A stretch of DNA of 64,000 nt from Aliivibrio sp. EL58. GTDB taxonomy: Bacteria > Pseudomonadota > Gammaproteobacteria > Enterobacterales > Vibrionaceae. Positions 53,439-61,959 of this stretch are shown piece by piece. Below the pieces are notes generated by a model, which worked only from the letters and a program-made list of their open reading frames with translations, was not told where the DNA came from and did not search any database. The DNA is taken from NCBI RefSeq assembly GCF_900312675.1, contig NZ_OMPC01000007.1, forward strand, positions 104,014 to 168,013, given 5' to 3'. The translations under genes were made by a program, and so were the position numbers. The number at the start of each line of letters is the position of its first letter. The stretch's first letter is position 1.

Positions 53439-53726
53439 TTACTGTTTCATGTATTTAAATTCAACCCCTCCTGTAAGTTGCTGCATATAACTTCTACTTA
53501 GGTAACACTTTTCATTTAATCGCTTCAACAAAGAACTTGCCCAGCTTGATGATAAACCGCATCTATCCGCAATCTGTGACGGTGTCACCTCCTCACCCTC
53601 TTTTATCGACTGCAGAACAATTAACTGTGTCTTGCTCAATTTAAGCAGTCCAACTTGGTGTGGTACCGACCGTGCGCATTTCAATAAATTTTCTGGAATA
53701 TGCTCATTTTTGGCTAAAATTGGCAT
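53439..53726 (-). CDS. Winged-helix (MarR-like) small regulator
   Basis: A 95-residue protein with a helix-turn-helix: LSKTQLIVLQSIKEGEEVTPSQIADRCGLSSSWASSLLKRLNEKCYLSRSY. The start chosen is ATG 53726 behind GAGGG. It follows the integrase gene on the same strand after 75 bases and may be its regulator or the last gene of that transcript. It might fill the place of the late activator Ogr, which in P2 follows gene D, but it has no Ogr-like cysteines. Confidence 0.7.
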   Translation of the reverse strand: MPILAKNEHIPENLLKCARSVPHQVGLLKLSKTQLIVLQSIKEGEEVTPSQIADRCGLSSSWASSLLKRLNEKCYLSRSYMQQLTGGVEFKYMKQ

Positions 53727-53801
53727 GATTTTACTACCCTCTGTAATTAACAATGAGAATTGAACTTTCGATTTGATTTTAATGATCTTTTAAACGATCT
53801 C

Positions 53802-55043
53802 TTAAGCAACTAGATCAGCACTAAGACAGTGGTGACAGCAATTATTTAGCCATTGATGGTAGATATTCAGGGCTTCTTTCTTCTTCATTTCCAAATGAGT
53901 GTGAATATAGGCTTGATCGAGCTTATCTTTCGCATGATTCAATAATGTCTCAGCAACCATGTAATCAACACCTAAATCAGCCCATACCGTTCTGGCCACC
54001 TTTCGTAAGTCATGAGCTGACCATTCTTTATTGCTCACCGCTCTCACTAATTCAGACGCTCTCACTGAATGGATTGGGTGCAAATCTCGCTTGTTTAAAG
54101 GAAATACGTTATTGATGGCGTAGTTATGCTTTATTTGCCACTGTTTAAACTCACTCAGTAAAGCCACCATGTCATTAGATAATGGATAAACGATCTCTTT
54201 TTTCGATTTCGTATTCTCTTTAGGGATAACCCATCTCTTTTGTTTAAGGTTTATATGCCTCCATTTTGTAAGACGCGTTTCACCTAATCGTGTGCCATGA
54301 CAAAGCATCATTGAACAGAGAACGCGCTCAATAGGATTGGCTTTAGTGATTTTAGAAAGCAGCTCAGGCACATCGTCGGGCTTTAAACGTGATCCTTTTA
54401 CATCAATTCGCTTAGTGACAAAGTCCGTAAACTTCATTTCATCCATTGGGTTAAACGTTAAGTAATTAAGCTTTTTAGCTCGCGTAAAACACACTTTGAG
54501 TAATTGAAAGATGGTCCTGATATAGCTATTTGCAAAACAAGATTTCAATAATGGTTTGATTAAAAGCTCATCCACACTTTTATGGGTTAAATCTCGAATA
54601 GGTAAGCAATGCAAATTAGAAATAAGATGATTGTCTGCCATCGACTTAATGCCTGTAATACGATTTTTAGACACGTTCCTAGTTTGGTACTCACGTTCTA
54701 CATACCAACACACCACCTCATCAACAGTTGAGAACAAATTGCCTGATACTGGTTTTCCTGTTGTCAGCTCAACAATAAACGCATTAAGCACTTCAAATGC
54801 GCCTTTGGCGTTTAAGTCTGGATATTTACCAATACGATAGCTCTTTTGTTTACCATCTTTGTATTCATAATAAATCCAACTTCCCTGCTCTCGATTCTGT
54901 TTAAAGCGCAAATACAACGAATAACGCTCATCTTTAAGTTGTCTCACTTGGCTGTCACGACTGTATTTCTTTATTTGAGCTTCTGATATTTTGCATCGCA
55001 CCGTGGTTTGAAACAGTGCGTTTTGATTCATTGTGATCATCAT
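53802..55043 (-). CDS. int: Tyrosine integrase of the P2-like element
   Basis: A 413-residue integrase with an N-terminal arm-binding domain (SLYLRFKQNREQGSWIYYEYKDGKQKSYRIGKYPDLNAK), a core-binding domain, and a catalytic domain. The latter has Arg in LCHGTRLGETRLTKW, HDLRK (His-x-x-Arg), and LLNHAKDKLDQAYIHTH with the nucleophile Tyr. All catalytic residues are present. Its ATG overlaps the stop of gene D (ATGA), so it is translated with the late tail genes. That is unusual, because phage integrases normally sit in the early or lysogeny unit. It is similar in length to P4/P2-family enzymes with an arm-type domain. Confidence 0.88.
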   Translation of the reverse strand: MMITMNQNALFQTTVRCKISEAQIKKYSRDSQVRQLKDERYSLYLRFKQNREQGSWIYYEYKDGKQKSYRIGKYPDLNAKGAFEVLNAFIVELTTGKPVSGNLFSTVDEVVCWYVEREYQTRNVSKNRITGIKSMADNHLISNLHCLPIRDLTHKSVDELLIKPLLKSCFANSYIRTIFQLLKVCFTRAKKLNYLTFNPMDEMKFTDFVTKRIDVKGSRLKPDDVPELLSKITKANPIERVLCSMMLCHGTRLGETRLTKWRHINLKQKRWVIPKENTKSKKEIVYPLSNDMVALLSEFKQWQIKHNYAINNVFPLNKRDLHPIHSVRASELVRAVSNKEWSAHDLRKVARTVWADLGVDYMVAETLLNHAKDKLDQAYIHTHLEMKKKEALNIYHQWLNNCCHHCLSADLVA

Positions 55044-56017
55044 TCCCCCAATAACGTGGCTTGCAACGTCATTCGTGTCGCTTGTTTTCCTGCGCCACTG
55101 AGACTGACTGAATCAATCGAATACGTCCCTTGAGCCACGCTTGGAAATGAACTATCCAAAATCACATGACCTTCAGCAAAAGCCGTGGCAATGGCCGGAG
55201 CTTGAATGGTGACTTTGCGGCCTTGTCTTTGTATTTTTCTAAGCTCAGCATGACACGCTTGATCGGCTTCTTGCTGGTTGTTCTTATCCTGACCTAGACG
55301 TTTAAACGGTGCGGTCCCAATACTGACTTCTTTTCTTGAACTGTCCGTTGGATCCAAATAGAACGCTTTAACCCCTGCGAAATCATTACGGCCATCCAAG
55401 TCACCCGAGACATTCACAAAGTTTGAGTTAAGGCTTTTGTTTTCATCAGGAAGTGACAACGTAATGGATTGAATCTCTTTACCGCTTGACGCTGAACGCT
55501 GGCCAATTGGCACAAATACAAAGCGCTCTTCCACCGGCTTTGCAATCGCATCATAACGTTTTGCTAATTTACGTAAAAAAGGCAACGTGCTTTCATCGAG
55601 TCTATGTAAACTCTCGATTTCAATTTTTTGTAATTCAGGTGCGACAAAAGGAACGAACCCATGTGGAGAAACACAATCAGAGACCACTTGGCCTAGCGTT
55701 GCTTTGTTCCAGCTCATGCTCTTTCTTTCTCTAAAGCCTGAATTATCTTTGATTGAGAATGGTGACACCGTCATGGTGATCGTGATGGTTCTTGGCTCCA
55801 CTAAGAATTGACGGCCTGAAATTTGGAACACCCCACGATTTACCTCATCAAGATAAACGGTGTACTTCTCGCCCTTTGGCGGTAAACCATCAATGTCTGA
55901 TGAGTGAATGACTAACTTTAGATCATCGCCATCGATGCCGTTCTCATCACGCAGTGTCCAGCTTTGCAGTAAAGAGAGCATCATTTCACTGTGCTTGCCT
56001 TTGAGTTCTAGTCCCAT
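55040..56017 (-). CDS. D: P2 gpD-like tail/baseplate hub protein
   Basis: A 325-residue late-control-D family protein: LELKGKHSEMMLSLLQSWTLRDENGIDGDDLKLVIHS near the start, then KYTVYLDEVNRGVFQISG, VSDCVSPHGFVPFV and LPFLRKLAKRYDAIAKP. In P2 this is the hub at the tail end. It overlaps gene X upstream by ten bases and int downstream by four, so translation is coupled. Confidence 0.9.
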   Translation of the reverse strand: MGLELKGKHSEMMLSLLQSWTLRDENGIDGDDLKLVIHSSDIDGLPPKGEKYTVYLDEVNRGVFQISGRQFLVEPRTITITMTVSPFSIKDNSGFRERKSMSWNKATLGQVVSDCVSPHGFVPFVAPELQKIEIESLHRLDESTLPFLRKLAKRYDAIAKPVEERFVFVPIGQRSASSGKEIQSITLSLPDENKSLNSNFVNVSGDLDGRNDFAGVKAFYLDPTDSSRKEVSIGTAPFKRLGQDKNNQQEADQACHAELRKIQRQGRKVTIQAPAIATAFAEGHVILDSSFPSVAQGTYSIDSVSLSGAGKQATRMTLQATLLGE

Positions 56018-56211
56018 GAGCGGTTTACCTCTTTGATATTTTGTTTAAAGCTGACTTCAGGAATGGTGACCATGGTTTCTTCCATAAAAAAATCCCCACG
56101 AACGTGAGGATTTAATTGATAGAAGTCGGCTTCTAATTGGTCATCATCTTGACCTGTATGTTTAAAAAGGACATCCGTAATGAGATCCCCTTTATGTGCA
56201 GTGACTTTCAT
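56008..56211 (-). CDS. X: P2 gpX-like tail protein (LysM-like)
   Basis: A 67-residue protein with the short LysM-like pattern of tail protein X (HKGDLITDVLFKHTGQDD, LEADFYQLNPHVRG, MVTIPEV). It overlaps both neighbours in the expected U-X-D order. Confidence 0.88.
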   Translation of the reverse strand: MKVTAHKGDLITDVLFKHTGQDDDQLEADFYQLNPHVRGDFFMEETMVTIPEVSFKQNIKEVNRSWD

Positions 56212-56573
56212 CGATACTCCAATAACTCAAGAGTGACGTCGGTAACTTGTGCCGAGCCGTTATGCACCAATTCTGATTTTCCTTCATTGATGCTTTTAAT
56301 TGTCCATTGACCTAGATTTACCCCTCCGCCATTGCTGACCTGTTGTGGCTCATCGACCATTTGGCGTAAACGCTCCACATTATCTTCTGCGGTTTGGCGT
56401 AACCACTTGGCTGTAATAGAAAGGGTTTCAAGGGGTTTTCCTGTGGGTGATGACATCGCACCATCCACCAGACTTATTTCAGTAAAGCGGCCTATTGTGA
56501 CGCGGTTCATTTTCATAATGGGGGTTTTATCCCCCACCGAAAATACAAACTCACCAATAACGAGGTGATGCAT
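56208..56573 (-). CDS. U: P2 gpU-like tail completion protein
   Basis: A 121-residue protein in the U position (HLVIGEFVFSVGDKTPIMKMNRVTIGRF..., WTIKSINEGKSELVHNGSAQVTDVTLELLEY), matching gpU in size. It begins 10 bases after the tape measure gene and overlaps X by four bases. Confidence 0.88.
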   Translation of the reverse strand: MHHLVIGEFVFSVGDKTPIMKMNRVTIGRFTEISLVDGAMSSPTGKPLETLSITAKWLRQTAEDNVERLRQMVDEPQQVSNGGGVNLGQWTIKSINEGKSELVHNGSAQVTDVTLELLEYR

Positions 56574-56583
56574 GTATGGCTCC

Positions 56584-59289
56584 TTATCCTCTGTCTATTC
56601 CTGCATAATTAAAGCGTGATTCAATCGAGTGTCCGCCCATGAGATAACTGAATTGTTGCTGCATTTGCTCTGTCACTTGTTTGGCTATGGCCATTTCATC
56701 TTGGCCTTTGGATGGGGTGATGTGGATTTGTGGTGCAAAGTGAACGGCTGAACTCTTTTCCTGCAGTACTTCTTTATTGGCTTTCTCTTCGACCTTTTGG
56801 CTGACTTCATCGGATGAGGCAAGTTTGCTACCAAACCAACCCCCTAACATTTCACCGCCCATGTCCCCAATCATTGAACCAGCAAGACCACCAAGCATGG
56901 TGCCAATGCCTGGCAAAATCATGGTCCCAATCGCAGCCCCTAAAGATGCGCCTCCCATACCACCGGCTAAACTTCCAAGTGAGCTGCCTGCACCTTCCAT
57001 ATCTCCTTCAGATAATGATTGCACTGCATCAACACCACTGATAGCCATGTTTAATGGTCGCAATACTTTGGCAAGACCAAGTCGTCCAGCAGACTGCGCT
57101 GCATCAGCACCCATATCAATGGCATCTTGCGCCATCGCCATGCCTGGTAAACTGGCAATGGCTCCACCAGCCAAGGCTAATGGAATGCCTCTTTTGGAAT
57201 GAGAGAATGAACCAGCAATACGAGACAATGGATTTCTAGATTTTGAACGACGTCGAGAGCGCTTACCTGAACCAGAACGTGATCCTCTTGAGCCGCCAGA
57301 GCGTCTAAGCTCTTGGTTTAATCCTTTAAATGCCTTAGTCGCATAAGACGCCGCCTTGCCACTTTCTTGAGTTTCTCGGTTTAGTCCTTTTTTAAACAGA
57401 CGAGTTTTATCAACGGTATTACCAAAAAGTAATGATGCGGCTTTTCCTGCTATCAATGCGGTTTTAAACGCTAAGATTGCCCCAATACCGCCCATGATAA
57501 CCGGCACAAGCACATCACTTTCTTGTGCAAACGCGGTGATGCCATCAACCACGGCACCTAATGGGGTTAATACCCAATTCAGTCCTGGTAATAACTTTTC
57601 ACCAAGGACAACCGCCAACGCATTGAGTTTATTTACAAACTGTTTAATGCCATTTTCAGTGGTGTTCACACGCGCATCGTATTCATCTTGCAGCGATTGA
57701 ACGTGTACTTCTTGGCTTTCATTGGCGAGTTTCAAAATGTCAGTGAAGTTTTTGGTGTTACCAGCTAATGCAGCCACCGCACCTTTGGCCTCTTCCCCAA
57801 AGATTTGAGAAATAAGCGCACTTTGCTCTTCAAGCGGCGCGTTCTTTAGAGCATCAAGCACTTCTAACAAGGTTCCTGATGCATCAGTTTGCATGTCAGC
57901 GGCTAACGAGCCTGAATCAAAACCCAGTGAGCTTAGGGCTTTTTGTTGATTACCACTGGCTGCATCACCTAGCGTCAAACGTCCTGAAATGTTCTTCAGA
58001 GCGGTTGCTGCTCGCTCTTCATTCATACCAGTGGAAAGCAGTGAAGCCGCTAATGCTGCGGATTCATTAACTTTAAAACCACCCGTTTTGGCGGTTGCCC
58101 CTTCACGCGCCATGACACCGGCAATGTCTTTGGCCTTTGCGTTGGAGTTATTCGAGAGATAATTTGAAAGACCAGCTAAACCAACCGCCCCTTTTTGATC
58201 TAATCCCATTGAGGCTTTAAAGGTGGCGAGCGTTTCACCGGCTTCACCTGCCTCCATATCAAACGCCACGCCCATCTTGGCGGAATCAAGCACAAACGCT
58301 TTGAGCTTTCCATGATCCTTAATGCCACTTTGACCACCAGCCGCCAACATAGCGTTGATTTCAGTGGCCGACATCGGCATATTGCCCGACTCTTTTAATG
58401 ACCACTCTCTCAATGCTTGCATTTTGGCGGCATCTTGAGGATCATTTTTATCAGAGAGCACCTTCTTCACATCCGCAAAAGAGGATTCATTCTTTATAGC
58501 GGCATACATGGTGCCGGCAATCGGAGCGGCTGCCATGGCAAGACCGGATGCTTGGCTTTGTAACTCTCCAAGTTTGGCGTTTCGCTTATCTATTCGGCTT
58601 TGAATAGAATTAAGCTCTTTAAGTTGTCGTCCTTGTTTTTCTAACGCGCCGGTGGCTCGCTCACTGGCGGTTTTTAATCGTTGCTGCTCATCTGATAGTT
58701 TATCGGTATTAAGGCCAGCGCCTTTCAATTCACTCTGTAGCTTTTTAAGTTTTGCCGATTGGGTATCACTGCTTGAGGAATAACGGTCTATCTGTTTCTT
58801 GGCTTGGTATTGGGATGAGCGCAGTTTGTTGGTGTGAATGGCGTTGCTGGCCATTTCATCAGAGAGCTTTTCAAGCCGTAACTCGGTTTTTGCTATCTCA
58901 ACCCCTAACGATTTAGTTTCAGATTGGGAGAGATTAAATGCCGTGGGATCGGCTAACTTCTTATGAAGCAAACCCAGTGATTGTTCAGTGCTTTTATAGC
59001 TTTCAGCCAGAGTTCGGTTTTTCTTCTGACTGTCGCTAAGCTCTGCGCCAAGTCCTGATAATTTCACCTTTGAGGCATCAAGTTTGACGTTCACCTTTTG
59101 CAATGATTGCTCTGTAGCTTGATAACCTTCAACCTTTTTTAAGTCTCGGTTTAAGGCGGCCACATCATTGCGTTGTTGCTCAAGCGTATTATTTAACTTT
59201 TCAGTGGCTTTGGTGGTTGATACCACATCTCCCAAACCTCTGGTTGTTACATCAAGCAGCAAGGACACTTTGCTTTTTTGATTACTCAT
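56584..59289 (-). CDS. T: Tail tape measure protein (P2 gpT-like)
   Basis: A 901-residue protein with a long predicted coiled coil at the N-terminus (about 25-235, heptads rich in Lys/Glu/Leu). A phage tail tape-measure core follows (about 265-560: ESSFADVKKVLSDKNDP, AGGQSGIKDHGKLKAFVLDSAKMG), then hydrophobic segments. The C-terminal stretch is rich in glycine (about 755-850). It sets tail length and enters the host membrane. Its ATG overlaps the stop of the E' frame. Confidence 0.92.
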   Translation of the reverse strand: MSNQKSKVSLLLDVTTRGLGDVVSTTKATEKLNNTLEQQRNDVAALNRDLKKVEGYQATEQSLQKVNVKLDASKVKLSGLGAELSDSQKKNRTLAESYKSTEQSLGLLHKKLADPTAFNLSQSETKSLGVEIAKTELRLEKLSDEMASNAIHTNKLRSSQYQAKKQIDRYSSSSDTQSAKLKKLQSELKGAGLNTDKLSDEQQRLKTASERATGALEKQGRQLKELNSIQSRIDKRNAKLGELQSQASGLAMAAAPIAGTMYAAIKNESSFADVKKVLSDKNDPQDAAKMQALREWSLKESGNMPMSATEINAMLAAGGQSGIKDHGKLKAFVLDSAKMGVAFDMEAGEAGETLATFKASMGLDQKGAVGLAGLSNYLSNNSNAKAKDIAGVMAREGATAKTGGFKVNESAALAASLLSTGMNEERAATALKNISGRLTLGDAASGNQQKALSSLGFDSGSLAADMQTDASGTLLEVLDALKNAPLEEQSALISQIFGEEAKGAVAALAGNTKNFTDILKLANESQEVHVQSLQDEYDARVNTTENGIKQFVNKLNALAVVLGEKLLPGLNWVLTPLGAVVDGITAFAQESDVLVPVIMGGIGAILAFKTALIAGKAASLLFGNTVDKTRLFKKGLNRETQESGKAASYATKAFKGLNQELRRSGGSRGSRSGSGKRSRRRSKSRNPLSRIAGSFSHSKRGIPLALAGGAIASLPGMAMAQDAIDMGADAAQSAGRLGLAKVLRPLNMAISGVDAVQSLSEGDMEGAGSSLGSLAGGMGGASLGAAIGTMILPGIGTMLGGLAGSMIGDMGGEMLGGWFGSKLASSDEVSQKVEEKANKEVLQEKSSAVHFAPQIHITPSKGQDEMAIAKQVTEQMQQQFSYLMGGHSIESRFNYAGIDRG

Positions 59290-59456
59290 CGCTTCTTAAT
59301 CCCCAGCTTAGTTAAAATCAGCTCGTATCGATGCACCGCTAAATCCTGCCGCCATTCCTTTAATTCGGTTTCGGAGGTGTTGCGGTACATCGGGATCACA
59401 TCAATTAAGTTTTCGACGTCGTCACTTGAAAGTAAGCCGCCGACTGTAGAAAAAAA
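59286..59456 (-). CDS. E' extension produced by -1 frameshift
   Basis: In the -1 frame after the slippery run, 54 more residues (STVGGLLSSDDVENLIDVIP, MYRNTSETELKEWRQDLAVH, then RYELILTKLG) read to a stop that overlaps the tape-measure ATG. The fused E+E' product would be 230 residues. In P2 the E/E' pair makes the tail-assembly chaperone in the same way. There is no independent start, so it needs the shift. Confidence 0.82.
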   Translation of the reverse strand, partial: FFSTVGGLLSSDDVENLIDVIPMYRNTSETELKEWRQDLAVHRYELILTKLGIKKR

Positions 59457-59977
59457 TCACCGACCTTCGGTTTAATCGTTAAGTAATCATTTACCGACAT
59501 CTTCTGCAGATCTTCTTTATCCAAATCACACACCACCTGGAACATGAAATCTTCACGCAATTGCTTTTCAGTGATGTCTGTCAGCGCTTGTGAATGCTTT
59601 ACTTTTGGTACCGTAAATTTGATGTGTTCAATCTTCTCACCCACTTCATTTTCAAAAGGAAAAAGTAAATCAAATTCATAGCAATCGTTCGACAGTTTCT
59701 TACCTTGAAGCTCATCACTGCCCGTTAAAATGTAAGCCGTACAATCATTGGCTAAGGTATTAAAATCTGGGGCGGTTAATTCTTCAAACTGCTCTTCTGT
59801 TAATACTGTCGTTTCAAGGATGACCGCTTTTTGTTGGTCAAACAGCTCTTTATCAGTGAGCTTGCCTTCTTTGTTGATGGACGGGAGCTTTCGAAACACT
59901 TCAAGTGTCATAGAAGAAATAGTCAGGGTGTTGCTGTCATTTAAACGAAAAAATGGCAATGCAGAGGTTTTTTTCAT
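59405..59977 (-). CDS. E: P2 gpE-like tail assembly chaperone
   Basis: A 190-residue protein (start MKKTSALPFFRL) in the position of gpE, between the tail tube and tape measure. It is about twice as long as P2 gpE, like the tail-assembly proteins of several vibrio Myoviridae. The ATG at 59977 has GAGAT upstream; a longer frame starts at 59992. Near its end it carries the slippery T-TTT-TTT that yields the E' extension. Confidence 0.8.
   Translation of the reverse strand: MKKTSALPFFRLNDSNTLTISSMTLEVFRKLPSINKEGKLTDKELFDQQKAVILETTVLTEEQFEELTAPDFNTLANDCTAYILTGSDELQGKKLSNDCYEFDLLFPFENEVGEKIEHIKFTVPKVKHSQALTDITEKQLREDFMFQVVCDLDKEDLQKMSVNDYLTIKPKVGDFFLQSAAYFQVTTSKT
59450..59456 (-). promoter_or_regulatory. 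T TTT TTT -1 frameshift site
   Basis: Seven Ts on the minus strand, read as GAT-TTT-TTT in the E frame, permit a -1 slip into the long E' frame. This is the same place and type as the P2 E/E' recoding site. Confidence 0.85.
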
Positions 59978-60037
59978 AATTATCTCGATCAAAAAAAGGA
60001 GCCGAAGCCCCTATTAAAAGTAATGTCACAATGTGGT

Positions 60038-60529
60038 TTAAGCCGTCGCGCCGTATTGGCCCATAAGATCGACACCGCCAATGGTGGTTTTTCCGGTTCG
60101 GGTATCAATGTCATACACCGTTTTACCGTTATCAATCAGCTTGTAAGATTTACAGGTGCCTTCAATCGTGCACACCGGCTTCTCTCCCATCTTCACTGTC
60201 TCTTGCTTAATAGAGCTAATGGTAGAATAAAGAGAGTATTGCGCTTTATACCCACCGTTATTGCTGTCTTTACCTTTTTCAGTCACGTTAACTTGCGCTT
60301 CAGATAGAGCATAACGGCCCAACGACATCACCAAATCAGCATGTTTACCACGAACCTTCATGGACCATTTAAGTAAATCCATACCCACAACGTCTTCACT
60401 TTGAACAAAGCTGCCTTCGTTCGCGGCGGTTTTAAACGTCACTTCCGGCGCACTAAATTCCACAATCTCATTCACCAATGGTACATCCTGCACCACTGCT
60501 GATAATCGTAATCGAACGCGATCAACCAT
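60038..60529 (-). CDS. FII: P2 FII-like tail tube protein
   Basis: A 163-residue protein in the tail-tube position. It has the family's beta-rich pattern (LRLSAVVQDVPLVNEIVEFSAPEVTFKTAANEG, VVGMDLLKWSMKVRGKHADLVMSLGRYA, CKSYKLIDNGKTVYDIDTRTGKTTIGGVDLM). It overlaps the sheath gene by eight bases, supporting coupling. Confidence 0.92.
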   Translation of the reverse strand: MVDRVRLRLSAVVQDVPLVNEIVEFSAPEVTFKTAANEGSFVQSEDVVGMDLLKWSMKVRGKHADLVMSLGRYALSEAQVNVTEKGKDSNNGGYKAQYSLYSTISSIKQETVKMGEKPVCTIEGTCKSYKLIDNGKTVYDIDTRTGKTTIGGVDLMGQYGATA

Positions 60530-61697
60530 TTACGACCTCCTCAAGCCATTGTTCAATCAATCCGTTATCCACGGACATTTCATACACCATGTGTTCATTC
60601 GGGCTATAACGGCCATAATCCACACACAAGAACCAACGCCCTGAATTGTAGTTTTCAAGGTTGTTTTTACTTGGGTGTAAGTAGGCACGAAAGACAGGAA
60701 TAACCCCATCAGCCACTAAGGATTGACCCCAGTTGCTCAAGCGCTCAACCACACTGTCCATAAACTCTTCAGTGAGCAATTTGCCCATGTAGGGCTGAGA
60801 GGTCTCTTCTAGTTTACGTACCATCAGATCTTCTAAACCCACATGAGCCATAAAGCGCCCTGTGTTGGTTCGATTTCCAATGATAGACACGCCACCCATG
60901 CGCGTTTTTGCCATGGTGGCCACACCGTGTTTATTCAAGAAGTTGGCTTGGGTGGTCTTATCGCCAATCTTATAAGTGACTAAACGGCAAGGCTCATCAC
61001 ACAACACGCCTTGGTTTTGCGGTGATTCATACCCTTCAACCGCTGCCATGGCTGAGATAAGAGCGATTGATGCTGGTAATACGGTTGGTAAGCCGTCGTA
61101 GGTTTTAATAAACCATGGGTCGATAATACTGAGTTTATCTTGCCCTGTTCCTTCAGCGCCAAATTCACCGGCAAACTCTGCAGCTTCCGTATCATTGGTA
61201 TTTGGTCCATCAACAATAGGACGACAATGAATATCACGCGCCACGGTACAAAGCTTTTGAACAAACGGAATCGAATTAAAACCTGGAGCACCAATTAAGG
61301 TTGGCGTTTCAGGACAACCTTTAATTGAAAACAAGCCAGAAGTCGCACCGGTGTTTGCATCCACACCACCAATGATATTGGTTTCTGTGGCTGGTTTATC
61401 TGCACCTTCTTCAACCACAATTACATAGAACACCGCACGAACATAACCCAATAGATAACGCGCCAATAACGGCAGCGTCCCTTCACTGGTGTTTGTGGTG
61501 TCTAACATCATTTTGGCTTGTGGGTAATCAAACAAACGCACCGGCTCATTGTAAGCAATACCTGCGTGTTTATTAGGTGCAGTTCCAACTAAGCACACCA
61601 CATGTTGAGCCAATGGCCCCATACTTGGTAATGGCTCAATCGCAATGACTTCCGCGCCGTTTAATTCAAAATCCTGAATTGGGATCATTTCTGCCAT
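60522..61697 (-). CDS. FI: P2 FI-like contractile tail sheath protein
   Basis: A 391-residue sheath protein: VVCLVGTAPNKHAGIAYNEPVRLFDY near the start, LARYLLGYVRAVFYVIVVEEG, and a C-terminal domain with VSIIGNRTNTGRFMAHVGLEDLMVRKLE and VIPVFRAYLHPSKN. It forms the contractile layer around the tube. It starts inside the stop of the small upstream gene (TAATG). Confidence 0.93.
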   Translation of the reverse strand: MAEMIPIQDFELNGAEVIAIEPLPSMGPLAQHVVCLVGTAPNKHAGIAYNEPVRLFDYPQAKMMLDTTNTSEGTLPLLARYLLGYVRAVFYVIVVEEGADKPATETNIIGGVDANTGATSGLFSIKGCPETPTLIGAPGFNSIPFVQKLCTVARDIHCRPIVDGPNTNDTEAAEFAGEFGAEGTGQDKLSIIDPWFIKTYDGLPTVLPASIALISAMAAVEGYESPQNQGVLCDEPCRLVTYKIGDKTTQANFLNKHGVATMAKTRMGGVSIIGNRTNTGRFMAHVGLEDLMVRKLEETSQPYMGKLLTEEFMDSVVERLSNWGQSLVADGVIPVFRAYLHPSKNNLENYNSGRWFLCVDYGRYSPNEHMVYEMSVDNGLIEQWLEEVVNG

Positions 61698-61885
61698 TAT
61701 TTAACCTCGGCTTTAGTTGGTTGAGCAACAATCTTGGCAATCTTTCCGTTTAAAAGAAGAAAGCTGGCTTGTCGTGAATGAAGACGAATGGTCTTTTCAT
61801 TGAGCTGAACCCAACGTTTGGCCAATCGAAAAGGCTTTAGAATTTGATATTCAATTCGCCCATCGCTTTTACTGTTTTTGTCCAT
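61697..61885 (-). CDS. Small gene leading the sheath operon
   Basis: A 62-residue basic protein (start MDKNSKSDGRIEYQIL) with no known domain. Its stop overlaps the sheath start, and it has an AGGACA leader after the terminator at 61917, so it is likely the first gene of the F operon. Function is unknown. Confidence 0.65.
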   Translation of the reverse strand: MDKNSKSDGRIEYQILKPFRLAKRWVQLNEKTIRLHSRQASFLLLNGKIAKIVAQPTKAEVK

Positions 61886-61916
61886 AGGGTTTGTCCTGTG
61901 GCTAGATAAAAGAAAA

Positions 61917-61934
61917 CCCAGCGCAATGGCTGGG
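61917..61934 (-). terminator. Terminator between the tail-fibre genes and the sheath operon
   Basis: A stem CCCAGC / GCTGGG with loop CATTGC on the minus strand is followed by TTTTCTTTTAT. It divides the fibre genes from the FI operon, as in P2, where the F operon has its own promoter. Confidence 0.82.
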
Positions 61935-61959
61935 CTCTGAAGTGATTGGTTTGATGTGA

